From an uncultured Sphingomonadaceae bacterium (GTDB lineage: Bacteria > Pseudomonadota > Alphaproteobacteria > Sphingomonadales > Sphingomonadaceae): 64,000 bases of DNA. The translations under genes were made by a program, and so were the position numbers. The notes beneath the pieces were generated by a model. The model saw only the letters and a program-made list of their open reading frames with translations, was not told where the DNA came from and made no database searches. Location: NCBI GenBank assembly GCA_937995515.1, contig CALKJZ010000019.1, positions 1-64,000 of the forward strand. The letters are read 5' to 3'. Shown here in pieces: positions 44,103 to 55,419 of this stretch (position 1 is its first letter; each line of letters opens with the position of its first letter).

Positions 44103-45737
44103 TCAGGCGGTGCGAAAGCCGTGGGTGATGGGGTAGCGGCGGTCGCGGCCGAAGCTGCGGCGGCCGATCTTCACGCCCGGAGGGGCCTGGCGGCGCTTGT
44201 ATTCGGCGACGTGGATCAGCCGCTCGATGCGCGCGACCTCCTCGGGATCATGGCCTTCGGCCACGACATCGGCGGCCGCGCGCTCCTCCTCGATCAGGGC
44301 CTCGAGGATGCGGTCGAGCCGCTCGTAGGGCGGAAGCGAATCCTCGTCCTTCTGGTTGGCGCGCAGCTCGGCCGTCGGCGGCCGGGTGATGATCCGCTCG
44401 GGGATCACCGGGCCCGGCGGCCCGAGCGCGAGGCGCGGCCGGTGGGCGTTGCGGAAGCGTGCGAGGCGGAAGACCGTCGTCTTGTACAGATCCTTCAGCA
44501 CCGAGTAGCCGCCGGCCATGTCGCCGTAGATGGTGGCATAGCCGACCGACATCTCCGACTTGTTGCCGGTGGTAAGCGGCATGTGGCCGAACCGGTTGGA
44601 GACGGCCATGACGGTGACCATGCGCAGGCGGGACTGGATGTTCTCCTCGGCGATCCCCGGCGGGCTGCCGGCGAACAGCGGCGCGAGCATGGCGCCCATG
44701 GCCCCGACCGCAGGCTCGATGCCGATGGTGTCGAGCCGCACGCCGAGCAGCCGCGCGCAGGCTTCGGCATCCTCGAGGCTTTCGCGGCTGGTATAGCGGC
44801 TGGGGAGCATCAGGCACCACACCCGCCCGGGCCCGAGCGCATCGACGGCAACCGCGGCCGAGAGCGCGCTGTCGATCCCGCCCGACAGGCCGAGCACCAC
44901 GCCGGGGAAGCGGTTGCGCGTGACATAATCCCGGAGACCGACCAGCATGGCGTGCCAGATGTCCTCGTCTTCGCCGGCCGGCGGGACGCGCGGCCCGCCG
45001 GCAAGCCGGCCCGCCTCGCCAAGCGCGAGCGTGGCCGCCGCTTCTTCCCAGTCTGCCAGCCGGAGGGCGAGCGCCCCGTCGGCATCGAGCGCGAAGCTGC
45101 CGCCATCGAAGACCAGCTCGTCCTGCCCGCCGACCCGGTTCAGATAGACGAGCGGCAGCCCGGTTTCGGCGACGCGGGCGGCAGCGAGCGCGCGCCGGCG
45201 CGCCTCCTTGCCGAGCTCGAACGGGCTGCCATTGGGCACGAGGAGCAGGGTGGCGCCGCGGGCGGCGAGGTGGCCGCAGACGCCGGGCTCCCACATGTCC
45301 TCGCAGATCGGCACGCCGAGGCGCTGCCCGCGGAAGGCCAGCGGCTCGGGCAGGGGGCCGGGGACGAACACGCGCTTCTCGTCGAACACACCATAATTGG
45401 GCAGCGCGTGCTTGGCCGTGATCGCCGAAACCCGCCCGTGCTCGAGCAGCGCCATGGCGTTCACGAGGCCGGCCGCGGTGCGGTGGGCGGTGCCGACGAG
45501 GAGCGCCGGGCCGCCGTCGGCGGTCTCGCCTGCAAGCGCCTCGAGCCGGGCTGCGGCAGCCTCGAGAAAGGCGGGCTTCAGCACCAGGTCCTCGGGCGGG
45601 TAGCCGAGCAGCGAGAGTTCCGGCGTGAGGACGAGATCGGCCTCGGGGTGGGCGGCGCGGACGGCGCGGATGGCCTCGGCATTGGCGGCGAGATCGCCGA
45701 CCGACGGGTTGGACTGGTGGAGGACGAGGCGGAGCAC
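44103..45737 (-). CDS. nadE: Glutamine-dependent NAD+ synthetase
   Basis: A 544-residue two-domain enzyme. The N-terminal nitrilase-like glutaminase has the triad Glu (LTPELSLLGYP), Lys (ITAKHALPNYGVFDEKR) and Cys (VPICEDMWEP). The C-terminal synthetase has the P-loop GLSGGIDSAL and the NaAD-binding TGNKSEMSVGYATIYGD. It converts nicotinate adenine dinucleotide to NAD+ with glutamine as nitrogen source. It is convergent with the ATP-grasp gene. A diverged partial copy of its synthetase domain lies 8 kb away at 36465-36697. Confidence 0.97.
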   Translation of the reverse strand: MLRLVLHQSNPSVGDLAANAEAIRAVRAAHPEADLVLTPELSLLGYPPEDLVLKPAFLEAAAARLEALAGETADGGPALLVGTAHRTAAGLVNAMALLEHGRVSAITAKHALPNYGVFDEKRVFVPGPLPEPLAFRGQRLGVPICEDMWEPGVCGHLAARGATLLLVPNGSPFELGKEARRRALAAARVAETGLPLVYLNRVGGQDELVFDGGSFALDADGALALRLADWEEAAATLALGEAGRLAGGPRVPPAGEDEDIWHAMLVGLRDYVTRNRFPGVVLGLSGGIDSALSAAVAVDALGPGRVWCLMLPSRYTSRESLEDAEACARLLGVRLDTIGIEPAVGAMGAMLAPLFAGSPPGIAEENIQSRLRMVTVMAVSNRFGHMPLTTGNKSEMSVGYATIYGDMAGGYSVLKDLYKTTVFRLARFRNAHRPRLALGPPGPVIPERIITRPPTAELRANQKDEDSLPPYERLDRILEALIEEERAAADVVAEGHDPEEVARIERLIHVAEYKRRQAPPGVKIGRRSFGRDRRYPITHGFRTA

Positions 45738-45778
45738 CGCCCCCTCCTAGAAGGGATTGGCGGCGTTGGGCAGGGGCT

Positions 45779-46405
45779 TCAGCCCCGCCGCGGCTTCAGG
45801 CCCTCGACGATGAGGCGGTTGGCCGCGGCGGCGACCTCGGCCGGGCTCTCGCCCGTGCCCCAGATTCCGTAGCGCAGGCCGAGGAACACGTTCATGCCGA
45901 CGAGCGCCCAGGCCTCGAGCTCGCCGACATCGGCGCGGACCTCGCCGCGGGCGGCCGCGGCGCGCAGCCGCTCGGCGATGCGGGCGACCGCGCCCTCGTA
46001 ATGGGCGCGGTAGCTGTCGGGCGCGACGAACTCGGCCTCGTCGATGATTCGGTAGAGCTGGGGGTTGCTGCGCACAAAGCCGAGAAAGCTCTCGAGCGCG
46101 GCGCGCTCGGCGGCAAGGCCATCGGGTGCCGCGCGCACCGCGGGTGCCACATGGTCGCGCACGCGCGCGGAAAGATCGGCGACGACGGCGCGGAAGATCG
46201 CCTCCTTGGAGGGGAACCAGGTGTAGAAGCTGCCAGAGGCAACGCCCGCACGGCGGGTGATCTCGGCAATGCCGGTGGCATGGAAGCCGCGGGCGCCGAA
46301 CTCGAGGATCGCGGCATCGAGGAGCGCGCGGCGGGTGCGCCGGCCGCGCGGGGTGCGCGGCTCGCCCGAGGGGGAAGAGGCGGCCTGCTGTTGTGTCTCT
46401 GCCAC
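45779..46405 (-). CDS. TetR-family transcriptional regulator
   Basis: A 208-residue TetR protein. The N-terminal HTH (LDAAILEFGARGFHATGIAE, ITRRAGVASGSFYTWFPSKE) is canonical, and the C-terminal helical ligand domain contains LYRIIDEAEFVAPDSY. AAGGAG precedes GTG 46405. It is divergent from a TonB receptor gene, with a palindromic operator candidate in the 126-base gap, so it probably controls that receptor and itself. The inducer is unknown. Confidence 0.9.
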   Translation of the reverse strand: MAETQQQAASSPSGEPRTPRGRRTRRALLDAAILEFGARGFHATGIAEITRRAGVASGSFYTWFPSKEAIFRAVVADLSARVRDHVAPAVRAAPDGLAAERAALESFLGFVRSNPQLYRIIDEAEFVAPDSYRAHYEGAVARIAERLRAAAARGEVRADVGELEAWALVGMNVFLGLRYGIWGTGESPAEVAAAANRLIVEGLKPRRG

Positions 46406-46442
46406 TGTTGCTCCTTGGCCCGGGCGCGCTGCGGAAATCAAG

Positions 46443-46471
46443 TTGAAAGTCGATTCATGTTTCAGTAAGGC
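46443..46471 (+). promoter_or_regulatory. Promoter candidate and TetR-type operator
   Basis: TTGAAA (46443-46448), a 17-base spacer and TAAGGC (46466-46471) form a plausible promoter reading towards the TonB receptor. The 21-base imperfect palindrome at 46444-46464 (TGAAA-N3-GA-N-TC-N3-TTTCA) fills the space between the two boxes, the position where a TetR repressor would block polymerase. Confidence 0.5.
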
Positions 46472-46531
46472 GGGTCCCAACGTCACAGGCCGCGCCAGAC
46501 CGGCCACAGGTTCCTTTCCGGGAGTTCGTCC

Positions 46532-48751
46532 ATGTCGCTTGCCAAGAACCTTGCCACCCTTTCGCTCGGCGCGCTTGTCGCCGCAACGGTCGCCCCCGCC
46601 GCGCCGGCTTCCGCTGAGGAGGCGGCGATCGAGGGCGAGGAGCGGTCTGGCGAGATCATCGTAACGGCGCGGCGGCGCGCGGAGAGCCTGATCGACGTGC
46701 CGATTTCGCTCACCGCCTTTTCCGGCGAGGCGCTGGAGCAGCGCGGCACGCCAGACATCACCGCGCTGCAGTTCAGGACCCCGAACACCACGCTGCAGGT
46801 GGCGCGCGGCTCCAACTCGACGCTCATCGCCTTCATCCGCGGGGTGGGCCAGCAGGACCCGCTGTGGGGCTTCGAGCCCGGGGTCGGCCTCTATGTGGAC
46901 GATGTCTACATCGCCCGGCCGCAGGGTGCCGTGCTCGACATCTTCGACGTCGAGCGGGTGGAGATCCTGCGCGGCCCGCAGGGCACGCTCTATGGCCGCA
47001 ACACCATCGGCGGCGCGGTGAAATATGTGACCCGCCGGCTCGGCAGCGAGCTTGCCGGCCGGGTGACCGCCTCCTACGGCAGCTACAACCAGATCGACCT
47101 GTCCGGCACGATCGCCGTGCCGCTCGGCGAGACCTTCGCCGTTGGCGGGGCGGTCGCGTGGTACAACCGCGACGGCTATGGCCGGAACCTGACGACCGGC
47201 GCCGATCATTACAACAAGGATGTGCTGGCGGGCCGCCTTTCCGCCGAGTTCGACAATGGCGACGTGTTCATCCGGCTGGCCGGCGACCGGACGGAGGACC
47301 GCTCCAACCCCCGCCACGGCCACCGCCAGCAGGGCTTTGCCGGGCTTCCTGCCTTCGAGCCGCCGGCCGACCCCTATGACACGCGCGCCGGCATCGGCGA
47401 CACCAACAAGGTGGTGACCCAGGGCGTGAGCCTCACCGGCGAGTTCCGGCTGGGCGAGACGCTGACGCTGAAGTCGATCTCCGCCTATCGCGACGGGCGC
47501 ACCGACACTGTCATCGACTTCGACAACACGCCCGGGCCGGTGCTCGACATTCCGGCCTTCTACGACGACTGGCAGTTCACCCAGGAGGTGCAGCTGCTGG
47601 TGGAGCAGGAGCGCTGGCAGGCGGTGTTCGGCGGCTTCTACCTGAAGGGCCGGGCCTCGGGCGCGTTCGACACGGTGCTTGGCGGCGCCAACCTCACCAT
47701 CCTCACCTCGGGCACGGTGCGCACCGATTCGATTGCCCTCTTCGGCGATGTCTCGTTCGACATCACGCCCGAGCTCAAGATCTCCGGCGGCCTGCGCTGG
47801 ACCCGCGACGACAAGGAGGGGACGGTGTTCCGCCGGAACTTTGCCGGCATCCGCTCGCCCCAGTTCGGCAACCCGAGCGCCATCCCCGGGCTCATCCGCA
47901 CCGACTATACCAACGAGCGGGCGTTCGAGAAGCTCACGCCGCGGCTTGCGCTTTCCTACCAGCCGAACCGCGACCTCAACATCTATGCAAGCTATGGCAA
48001 GGGCTTCAAGTCGGGCGGGTTCGACATGCGCGGCGACGCGGTGTTCACGCCCTTTACCGTCAACGGCTACGAGCCCGAGACGATCGACAGCTTCGAGGCA
48101 GGCGTCAAGGGCGCCTTCCTCGACCGGCGGCTGTTCCTCTCGTTTGCGGCCTTCTATTCCGACTATCGCGACGTGCAGATCACGGTGCAGGCGCCGGTGG
48201 CGCCTCCGGGCGTGGGCATCGCCTCGGTGGTCGACAATGCGGGCAAGGCCGAGATCAAGGGCTTCGAGCTGGAGATGACCGCGCGCCCGACCGCCAATCT
48301 CTCCGTCTCGGCGGCGCTCGGGCACACGGATGCGACCTTCAAGGAGTTCCTGACCTTCATCGCCGGCGGCACCCAGCCGGTCGATGTCGCCGACCAGCGG
48401 GTGTTCCAGAACACGCCCGCCTGGGTGGTGAGCCTCAGCGCCACCTGGGGGCTCGATGTCGCCGGCGGGCGCCTTTCGCTCACGCCGTCGATGTCGCTGC
48501 GCGACCGGACCAGCCAGTTCGAGATCCCGAACCCGCTGCTCGACCAGCCGAGCTTCGTGCTGGTCGATGCCTCGGCGGTGTGGGAATCGGGCAACGGGCG
48601 CTGGACGCTCGGCGTGCACGGCCGCAACCTTGCCGACGAGCTCTACAAGATCGGCGGCTACAACTTCCCCGGCGCGCTGTTCGGCAACTCGATCATCGCC
48701 TTCTACGGCCCGCCGCGCACCGTGACGGGGACGGTGGCGTTCCGCTTCTGA
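46532..48751 (+). CDS. TonB-dependent outer-membrane receptor
   Basis: A 739-residue receptor with a signal peptide (cleaved near PASA-E30), the TonB-box region GEIIVTARRR, a plug (DVERVEILRGPQGTLYGRNTIGG) and a barrel ending VAFRF. The plug sequence style (GVGLYVDDVYIARPQG) belongs to the large Sphingomonas-type group used for uptake of diverse organic compounds and iron complexes. GGGAG lies before ATG 46532. Its divergent TetR neighbour suggests induction by a specific ligand. Confidence 0.92.
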   Translation: MSLAKNLATLSLGALVAATVAPAAPASAEEAAIEGEERSGEIIVTARRRAESLIDVPISLTAFSGEALEQRGTPDITALQFRTPNTTLQVARGSNSTLIAFIRGVGQQDPLWGFEPGVGLYVDDVYIARPQGAVLDIFDVERVEILRGPQGTLYGRNTIGGAVKYVTRRLGSELAGRVTASYGSYNQIDLSGTIAVPLGETFAVGGAVAWYNRDGYGRNLTTGADHYNKDVLAGRLSAEFDNGDVFIRLAGDRTEDRSNPRHGHRQQGFAGLPAFEPPADPYDTRAGIGDTNKVVTQGVSLTGEFRLGETLTLKSISAYRDGRTDTVIDFDNTPGPVLDIPAFYDDWQFTQEVQLLVEQERWQAVFGGFYLKGRASGAFDTVLGGANLTILTSGTVRTDSIALFGDVSFDITPELKISGGLRWTRDDKEGTVFRRNFAGIRSPQFGNPSAIPGLIRTDYTNERAFEKLTPRLALSYQPNRDLNIYASYGKGFKSGGFDMRGDAVFTPFTVNGYEPETIDSFEAGVKGAFLDRRLFLSFAAFYSDYRDVQITVQAPVAPPGVGIASVVDNAGKAEIKGFELEMTARPTANLSVSAALGHTDATFKEFLTFIAGGTQPVDVADQRVFQNTPAWVVSLSATWGLDVAGGRLSLTPSMSLRDRTSQFEIPNPLLDQPSFVLVDASAVWESGNGRWTLGVHGRNLADELYKIGGYNFPGALFGNSIIAFYGPPRTVTGTVAFRF

Positions 48752-48775
48752 GCCGCGGCCCGGCGGCTGCCGGCC

Positions 48776-49558
48776 TCAGGCGGACGCCGGGCCGGGCGCG
48801 GGCCGCAGAAGCAGCGTGAGGCCGGGCGGGACCGGCCGGGGCACGGCATCGAGGCGCGCCGCGTCGCGGCGCACGAGCGCCAGCACGGCCGGCGGAAGCG
48901 GCGCATGGCAGACGATCCGGTCGGCCTGCTGCAGCAGCCGCAGCTGGCGGAGCGTCAGCTCCTCGGGGTCTCTCGGCAGGTCGAGGCCGTGGAGCCGTGC
49001 TTCGGCCGTGGCCGCCGGCCCCGCGGCGATCGCCGCCCGGGGATCGGGATGCTCGGCGAGCGGATCGAGCGGCGCGCCGGGGGCGAGGCGGGCGGCCCAA
49101 AAGGCGCGGCGCTCGGCCGCGGTCGTGCCCGCCTCGGCGCGCGCGGCGCGGATTGCCAGCGCAAGGGGGCCGAGCGATCGCGGCAGCAGCAGCTCCAGCC
49201 GTTCCTTCAGCGCCTTGGCGAGGCTTGCCGACGCGCCGCCCGTGCCGATGGCAACCAGAACGGGCGAACGGTCGACGACGGCGGGCACCGTCATGTCGCA
49301 CAGCTCCGGCCGGTCGACCACGTTGACGAGGAGCCCCTCGGCGCGCAGCCGTGCCGCTGCCTCCTCCGCCCCGTCGTCGAGCGCGACAAAGGCGAGGCGG
49401 GTCGTCCCGTCCGGCCTGTCGACCGGCACGCCGCCGGCGTCGCGGACGAGCCGCCGCTTGGCCTCGGCGGCCTCGCCCGTGCCGAGCACGAGGACCGGGC
49501 GGCCGCGGATGTCGTGGAACAGCGGCAGCCGGTCTATGGCAGGTGCTCCGCCGCCCAA
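48776..49558 (-). CDS. Siroheme synthase N-terminal domain protein (precorrin-2 dehydrogenase/ferrochelatase)
   Basis: The predicted 260-residue protein starts with the CysG-N motif LPLFHDIRGRPVLVLGTGEAA (Rossmann loop). NVVDRPELCDMTVPAVVDRS and AIGTGGASASLAKALKERLE follow, as in bifunctional siroheme synthases. The C-terminal 90 residues are less conserved and no uroporphyrinogen methylase domain is attached. The reaction would be NAD-dependent oxidation of precorrin-2 and iron insertion. There is no ATG or GTG at the right place; the nearest is TTG 49558 inside the last codons of galU (overlap of 25 bases), so translation is probably coupled. Confidence 0.82.
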   Translation of the reverse strand: MGGGAPAIDRLPLFHDIRGRPVLVLGTGEAAEAKRRLVRDAGGVPVDRPDGTTRLAFVALDDGAEEAAARLRAEGLLVNVVDRPELCDMTVPAVVDRSPVLVAIGTGGASASLAKALKERLELLLPRSLGPLALAIRAARAEAGTTAAERRAFWAARLAPGAPLDPLAEHPDPRAAIAAGPAATAEARLHGLDLPRDPEELTLRQLRLLQQADRIVCHAPLPPAVLALVRRDAARLDAVPRPVPPGLTLLLRPAPGPASA

Positions 49559-50406
49559 GCGCGGACCGCCGGGGCGAGATCGGGCCGCTCGAGCGCGAGC
49601 GCGAGCGTGGCGATGGTGGTGCCGAGGACGCTCCCGCAGTCGTGGCGGGTGCCGGTGAAGGCGAAGCCGTGGAACGGCTGGCGGCCGATGAGTTCGGCCA
49701 TGGCATCGGTGAGCTGGATCTCGCCGCCGGCGCCGCGCCGGTGCTGGCCGAGCACGTCCATCACCTCCGGCTGGAGGATGTAGCGGCCGATGACGGCAAG
49801 CCGCGAGGGGGCCTCCTCGGGCCTTGGCTTCTCGACGAGGCCGAGGACCTCGGTGAGCCGGCCCCGCGATGCGCCGGGGCTCATGATCCCGTAGCTGCCG
49901 GTGCGCTCGGGTGGCACCTCCTCGACCGCGACGAGGTTGCCGCCGGTCTCGCGCCACGCCTCCACCATCTGCAGGAGGCAGCCTGGCGACCCGGCCACCA
50001 GGTCGTCGGGCAGGAGGACGGCAAACGGGCGGCGCCCGACGACATGGCGCGCGCACCAGACGGCGTGGCCGAGGCCGAGCGGCTCCTGCTGGCGGATAGA
50101 GACGACGCTTCCGGGTGGCAGGCGGGTGGCGCGCACGCTTTCGAGCTCGCGCGCCCTGCCGCGGATCTCGAGCGTGCGCTCGAGCTCGGGGGCGGTGTCG
50201 AGATGGTCCTCGATCGAATCCTTGCCGCGCGCGGTCACCAGCACGACCTCGCGGATCCCGGCCTCCAGCGCCTCGTCGATCGCATACTGGATGAGCGGCC
50301 GGTCGAGGATCGGCAGCATCTCCTTGGGCACCGCCTTGGTGGCCGGCAGCATGCGCGTGCCCATGCCGGCGACCGGCAGGACGGCGACCTCGATGCCCGT
50401 GGCCAC
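49534..50406 (-). CDS. galU: UTP-glucose-1-phosphate uridylyltransferase
   Basis: A 290-residue GalU. The sugar-nucleotide motif VLPVAGMGTRMLPATKAVPK and the LDRPLIQYAIDEAL, EQPLGLGHAVWCAR-like and EIQLTDAM regions are present. It makes UDP-glucose for polysaccharides and glycolipids. Near the C-terminus the usual Y-D-C-G-S-K reads HDCGSVLG, so a normally conserved Tyr and Lys are replaced. It directly follows asd with one base between. Confidence 0.92.
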   Translation of the reverse strand: MATGIEVAVLPVAGMGTRMLPATKAVPKEMLPILDRPLIQYAIDEALEAGIREVVLVTARGKDSIEDHLDTAPELERTLEIRGRARELESVRATRLPPGSVVSIRQQEPLGLGHAVWCARHVVGRRPFAVLLPDDLVAGSPGCLLQMVEAWRETGGNLVAVEEVPPERTGSYGIMSPGASRGRLTEVLGLVEKPRPEEAPSRLAVIGRYILQPEVMDVLGQHRRGAGGEIQLTDAMAELIGRQPFHGFAFTGTRHDCGSVLGTTIATLALALERPDLAPAVRAWAAEHLP

Positions 50407-50407
50407 C

Positions 50408-51451
50408 TCAGGCGGCCTTCCTGAGGTGGCGCCGCCCGAGCAGCTCGGCGATCTGCACCGCGTTGAGGGCCGCGCCCTTGCGCAGATTGTCGGAGACGCA
50501 CCAGAAGGCCAGCCCGTGCGGCACCGTCGGGTCCGCGCGCACGCGGCTCACATAGGTCGCATAGTCGCCCACGCACTCGACCGGCGTGACATAGCCGCCA
50601 TCCTCCTGCCGGTCGACGAGCATGAGGCCCGGTGCCTCGCGCAGGATCGCGCGTGCGCGGGCGGCCGAGAGCGGGCGCTCGAGCTCGACGGTGACCGCCT
50701 CGGAATGGCCGACGAACACCGGCACCCGCACGCAGGTGGCGGTGAGCAGGATGTTCGGGTCGAGGATCTTGGCGGTCTCGGCCGCCATCTTCCATTCCTC
50801 GCGCGTGTAGCCCGGATAGTCGCTGTCGTCGCCCATGAAGCTGTCGATGTGGGGGATGACGTTGAAGGCGATCTGCTTGGTGAAGCGGCGCGGCTCGCGC
50901 GGGTCGCCGACGAAGACGGCCCGGGTCTGGCTGAACAGCTCGTCCATCGCCTCCTTGCCCGCGCCCGAGACGGACTGGTAGGTGGCAACGACCACCCGGC
51001 GCACGCCGGCGGCATCGTGCAGGGGCTTCAGCGCCACCACCAGCTGGGCGGTGGAGCAGTTGGGGTTGGCGATGATGTTGCGCCGGGCATAGCCGTCGAT
51101 CGCCTCGGGGTTCACCTCGGGCACGATGAGCGGCACGTCGGGCTCCATGCGGAATAGCGAGGAATTGTCGATGACGGTACAGCCCGCGGCTGCGGCGCGC
51201 GGCGCATGCACCCGGGCCGGGCCGGAGCCGCAGGCGAAGAGCGCCATGTCCCAGCCGGCGAAGTCGAAATGCTCGAGATTGTGGCAGCGCAGCTCGCGCC
51301 CGGTCTCGCCGAAGTCGACCCGCGTGCCGGTGGAGGCGGGCGAGGCGACGGCGGCGATGTCGTCGAGCGGGAACTCGCGCTCGGCGAGGATGTTGAGCAT
51401 CTCCCGCCCGACATTGCCGGTAGCGCCCACCACGACCACACGATAGCCCAT
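50408..51451 (-). CDS. asd: Aspartate-semialdehyde dehydrogenase
   Basis: A 347-residue Asd. The NADP fold starts [15 protein letters not shown], the catalytic cysteine is in [13 protein letters not shown] and the substrate region includes [14 protein letters not shown]. It reduces aspartyl phosphate for lysine, threonine, methionine and diaminopimelate synthesis. galU follows almost immediately. Confidence 0.97.
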   Translation of the reverse strand: MGYRVVVVGATGNVGREMLNILAEREFPLDDIAAVASPASTGTRVDFGETGRELRCHNLEHFDFAGWDMALFACGSGPARVHAPRAAAAGCTVIDNSSLFRMEPDVPLIVPEVNPEAIDGYARRNIIANPNCSTAQLVVALKPLHDAAGVRRVVVATYQSVSGAGKEAMDELFSQTRAVFVGDPREPRRFTKQIAFNVIPHIDSFMGDDSDYPGYTREEWKMAAETAKILDPNILLTATCVRVPVFVGHSEAVTVELERPLSAARARAILREAPGLMLVDRQEDGGYVTPVECVGDYATYVSRVRADPTVPHGLAFWCVSDNLRKGAALNAVQIAELLGRRHLRKAA

Positions 51452-51579
51452 CGCCTGTCTCCCGATTTCCCGACAAGGGGGGGTCCCCGCGCCCCCGGGT
51501 GGAAGGTGCGCCGCGGATGGACCAGCCGGCCGCCTGCGTCAACGCCGCCGCAGTGCACGGGGCCTGCCGCGGCTGCGGT

Positions 51580-52326
51580 TCAGCCGGCCTTGGGTGGGGC
51601 GGCCGGCGCGCTGGCCGGCGCGGCCGGGGGTGCGGCCGGGGCGGTGCCGCCGGGGGTGAGCATCTGCGGCGGGGCAACCGTGCCCATGGTGAGGAACAGC
51701 TTGGCCGTTTCCTCGAAATCCATCCCGGGAATGGTGCGCAGCTTCTCGACCGGCACCAGCATCAGCGCGCCGCCGAAGGGCACCGGGGCGGTGGGCACCA
51801 GCACCATCATCGACGGCCCCTGCCCGACATCGAAGATGTTGGAGCTGGTGAGGAAGCCGACCGATTCGACCCCGCCGCCGAAGTGGATGACGACCGCGCG
51901 CATGGCGCTCATCTCGGCGTGGGTATCGCCGGTCATGGAGCGGACGAGCTGTGCCATGGGCCGGTAGATGCGGCCGAACAGCGGCACGCTTCCGAGCAGG
52001 TTGTCGAGCCCGTTGGCGAAGGCGTCGCGCGCCTGGCGCTGCACGAAGGCACCGAGCAGGCTAATCGCGGCGATGAGGAGCGCCACGCCGATGAAATAGC
52101 CAAGGAGCGGCCGGCCGCCGGCGATGAAGCTGCCAATGGCGGTGAACGCCTGGCCGATGAAGCTCTGCGGGCCGATGAACTCGATGGTCGCGCGCAGCAG
52201 CCAGTCGAGGATCACCAGCGTGACGAGGATGGGCGCAAGGGTGAGGAAGCCCGCGCCGACATTGCCGAGAAAGCGACGGATGCCGTCGATGAGCGGCCGC
52301 TGGCAAGCAGGGGGCCCGACCGGCAT
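51580..52326 (-). CDS. DUF502 family membrane protein
   Basis: A 248-residue protein with two hydrophobic helices (about residues 25-46 and 74-95) and a conserved soluble part: [15 protein letters not shown], followed by [29 protein letters not shown] and [14 protein letters not shown], typical of DUF502. The tail is Ala/Pro-rich. Function unknown. It overlaps the leuB stop by one base (TGATG), so it is translated with leuB. Confidence 0.9.
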   Translation of the reverse strand: MPVGPPACQRPLIDGIRRFLGNVGAGFLTLAPILVTLVILDWLLRATIEFIGPQSFIGQAFTAIGSFIAGGRPLLGYFIGVALLIAAISLLGAFVQRQARDAFANGLDNLLGSVPLFGRIYRPMAQLVRSMTGDTHAEMSAMRAVVIHFGGGVESVGFLTSSNIFDVGQGPSMMVLVPTAPVPFGGALMLVPVEKLRTIPGMDFEETAKLFLTMGTVAPPQMLTPGGTAPAAPPAAPASAPAAPPKAG

Positions 52327-53393
52327 CAGCAGGCGTCACCGAGCGCGTCGAGCACCGCATCGCCCATCTCGCGCGTGGTGAGCGTGCCGCCGAGGTCGCG
52401 CGTGCGCGCGCCGCCCGCAATCGCCGCCTCGACGGCGGCCTCGACCCGGAGGGCGGCCTGCGGCGCGGCGAGCGAATGGCGCAGGGCCATGGCAAGGCTC
52501 AGAATGGCGGCAAGCGGGTTGGCGATGCCCTGGCCGGCGATGTCGGGCGCCGAGCCGTGGATGGGCTCGAAGAGGCCGGGGCGGCCGGCCGCGCCGAGGG
52601 CCGCCGAGGGCAGCAGCCCGATGGAGCCGGACAGTTCGGCCGCCAGATCCGAGAGCAGATCCCCGAACAGGTTGTCGGTGAGGATCACGTCGAACTGGCG
52701 GGGGTTGCGGACCAGCTGCATCGCCGCATTATCGGCATAGAGGTGGACAAGCTCAACATCGGCAAACGACGCCGCGTGCAGCGCGGAGACCGTCTCGCGC
52801 CACAGGAGGCCGGATTCCATCACATTGGCCTTGTCGACCGAGGCCACCAACCCGCGCCGGCTTCGCGCCAGCGCAAAGGCGTGGGCTGCCACGCGGCGGA
52901 TCTCGCCCTCGGTGTAGCGCTGGGTGTTGACGCCCTCGCGCTCGCCCGAGGGCAGGGTGGCGATGCCGCGCGGCTCGCCGAAATAGATGCCGCCCACGAG
53001 CTCGCGCACGAACAGGATGTCGAGCCCCGCCACCACCTCGGGGCGCAGCGTGGAGGCGCCGGCGAGCGCCGGGTAGCAGCGCACCGGGCGGAGATTGGCA
53101 TAGACGCCCATGGCCGCGCGCAGCGAAAGGAGCCCGGCCTCCGGGCGGCTGCCATAGGGCGCGCCCGCCCACTTCGGCCCGCCGACGGCGCCCATCAGCA
53201 CGGCATTGGCGGCAAGCGCGGCCGCGCGCGTGGCATCGGGCAGCGGCGTGCCCGCGGCATCGATGGCCGCACCCCCGAACGGCGCCTCGGTGACGGCAAG
53301 GCCCGAAAGCGCGAGCCGGTCGAGCACGCGGCGCGCCTCGGCGACGACCTCCGGGCCGATGCCGTCGCCGGGCAGGAGGAGGAGGGTTTTCAC
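52326..53393 (-). CDS. leuB: 3-isopropylmalate dehydrogenase
   Basis: A 355-residue LeuB. It has the [16 protein letters not shown] start, arginines of the substrate site ([11 protein letters not shown] in [16 protein letters not shown]), the DKANVMESG region and the C-terminal [20 protein letters not shown]. It oxidises and decarboxylates 3-isopropylmalate in leucine synthesis. It follows ettA by 15 bases and precedes DUF502. leuD is far away at 16.7 kb. Confidence 0.97.
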   Translation of the reverse strand: MKTLLLLPGDGIGPEVVAEARRVLDRLALSGLAVTEAPFGGAAIDAAGTPLPDATRAAALAANAVLMGAVGGPKWAGAPYGSRPEAGLLSLRAAMGVYANLRPVRCYPALAGASTLRPEVVAGLDILFVRELVGGIYFGEPRGIATLPSGEREGVNTQRYTEGEIRRVAAHAFALARSRRGLVASVDKANVMESGLLWRETVSALHAASFADVELVHLYADNAAMQLVRNPRQFDVILTDNLFGDLLSDLAAELSGSIGLLPSAALGAAGRPGLFEPIHGSAPDIAGQGIANPLAAILSLAMALRHSLAAPQAALRVEAAVEAAIAGGARTRDLGGTLTTREMGDAVLDALGDAC

Positions 53394-53408
53394 CGGCGCG
53401 CCCCGAGC

Positions 53409-55091
<1,683 letters not shown>

Positions 55092-55419
55092 GTGATGCTC
55101 GCTGACTGGCGGGATGAAGGCGGGATTCGGCTGCCCCTGTAGCGGGGCGGGCGCGGCCGCGCAAAGGGGGCAGCCGGAGCGCCGGGCGCTCCGGGCCTGC
55201 TGCCTTCCACCCTTGACCGGCGGCCTCGGGCGGACTAGCTGCGCCCTGCCGCGCAGGTTCCGCGCGGTGCAACCACGCAGGACCAGATGGACGACCAGAG
55301 TCGCGGCGCTGCGGCGCAGCATCTGACATCCCGACCTGCTCCCGGGCGGACCGGAACGCACGAGGCCTCCTAGCCCGCGCCTCCCGCTCCCGCCGGAGGG
55401 AGCCGAAAAGGAGGCGATC
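55092..55419. other. Divergent control region between ettA and the mgtE pair
   Basis: These 328 bases hold no gene I trust. A perfect 10-bp inverted repeat with one central base lies at 55174-55194 (arm CCGGAGCGCC), a possible operator or hairpin in the ettA leader. Nothing else stands out apart from the AAAAGGAGG ribosome site at the right end. Confidence 0.5.

Noticed and set aside
45779-48619. A 946-codon minus-strand frame through the TonB receptor
   Set aside because: Only the last 208 codons (TetR) show real codon bias and a ribosome site; the rest is the shadow of the receptor gene.
55114-55326. 70-codon ORF in the ettA-mgtE gap
   Set aside because: Cys/Arg-rich with no bias in third positions and no ribosome site; treated as noise.
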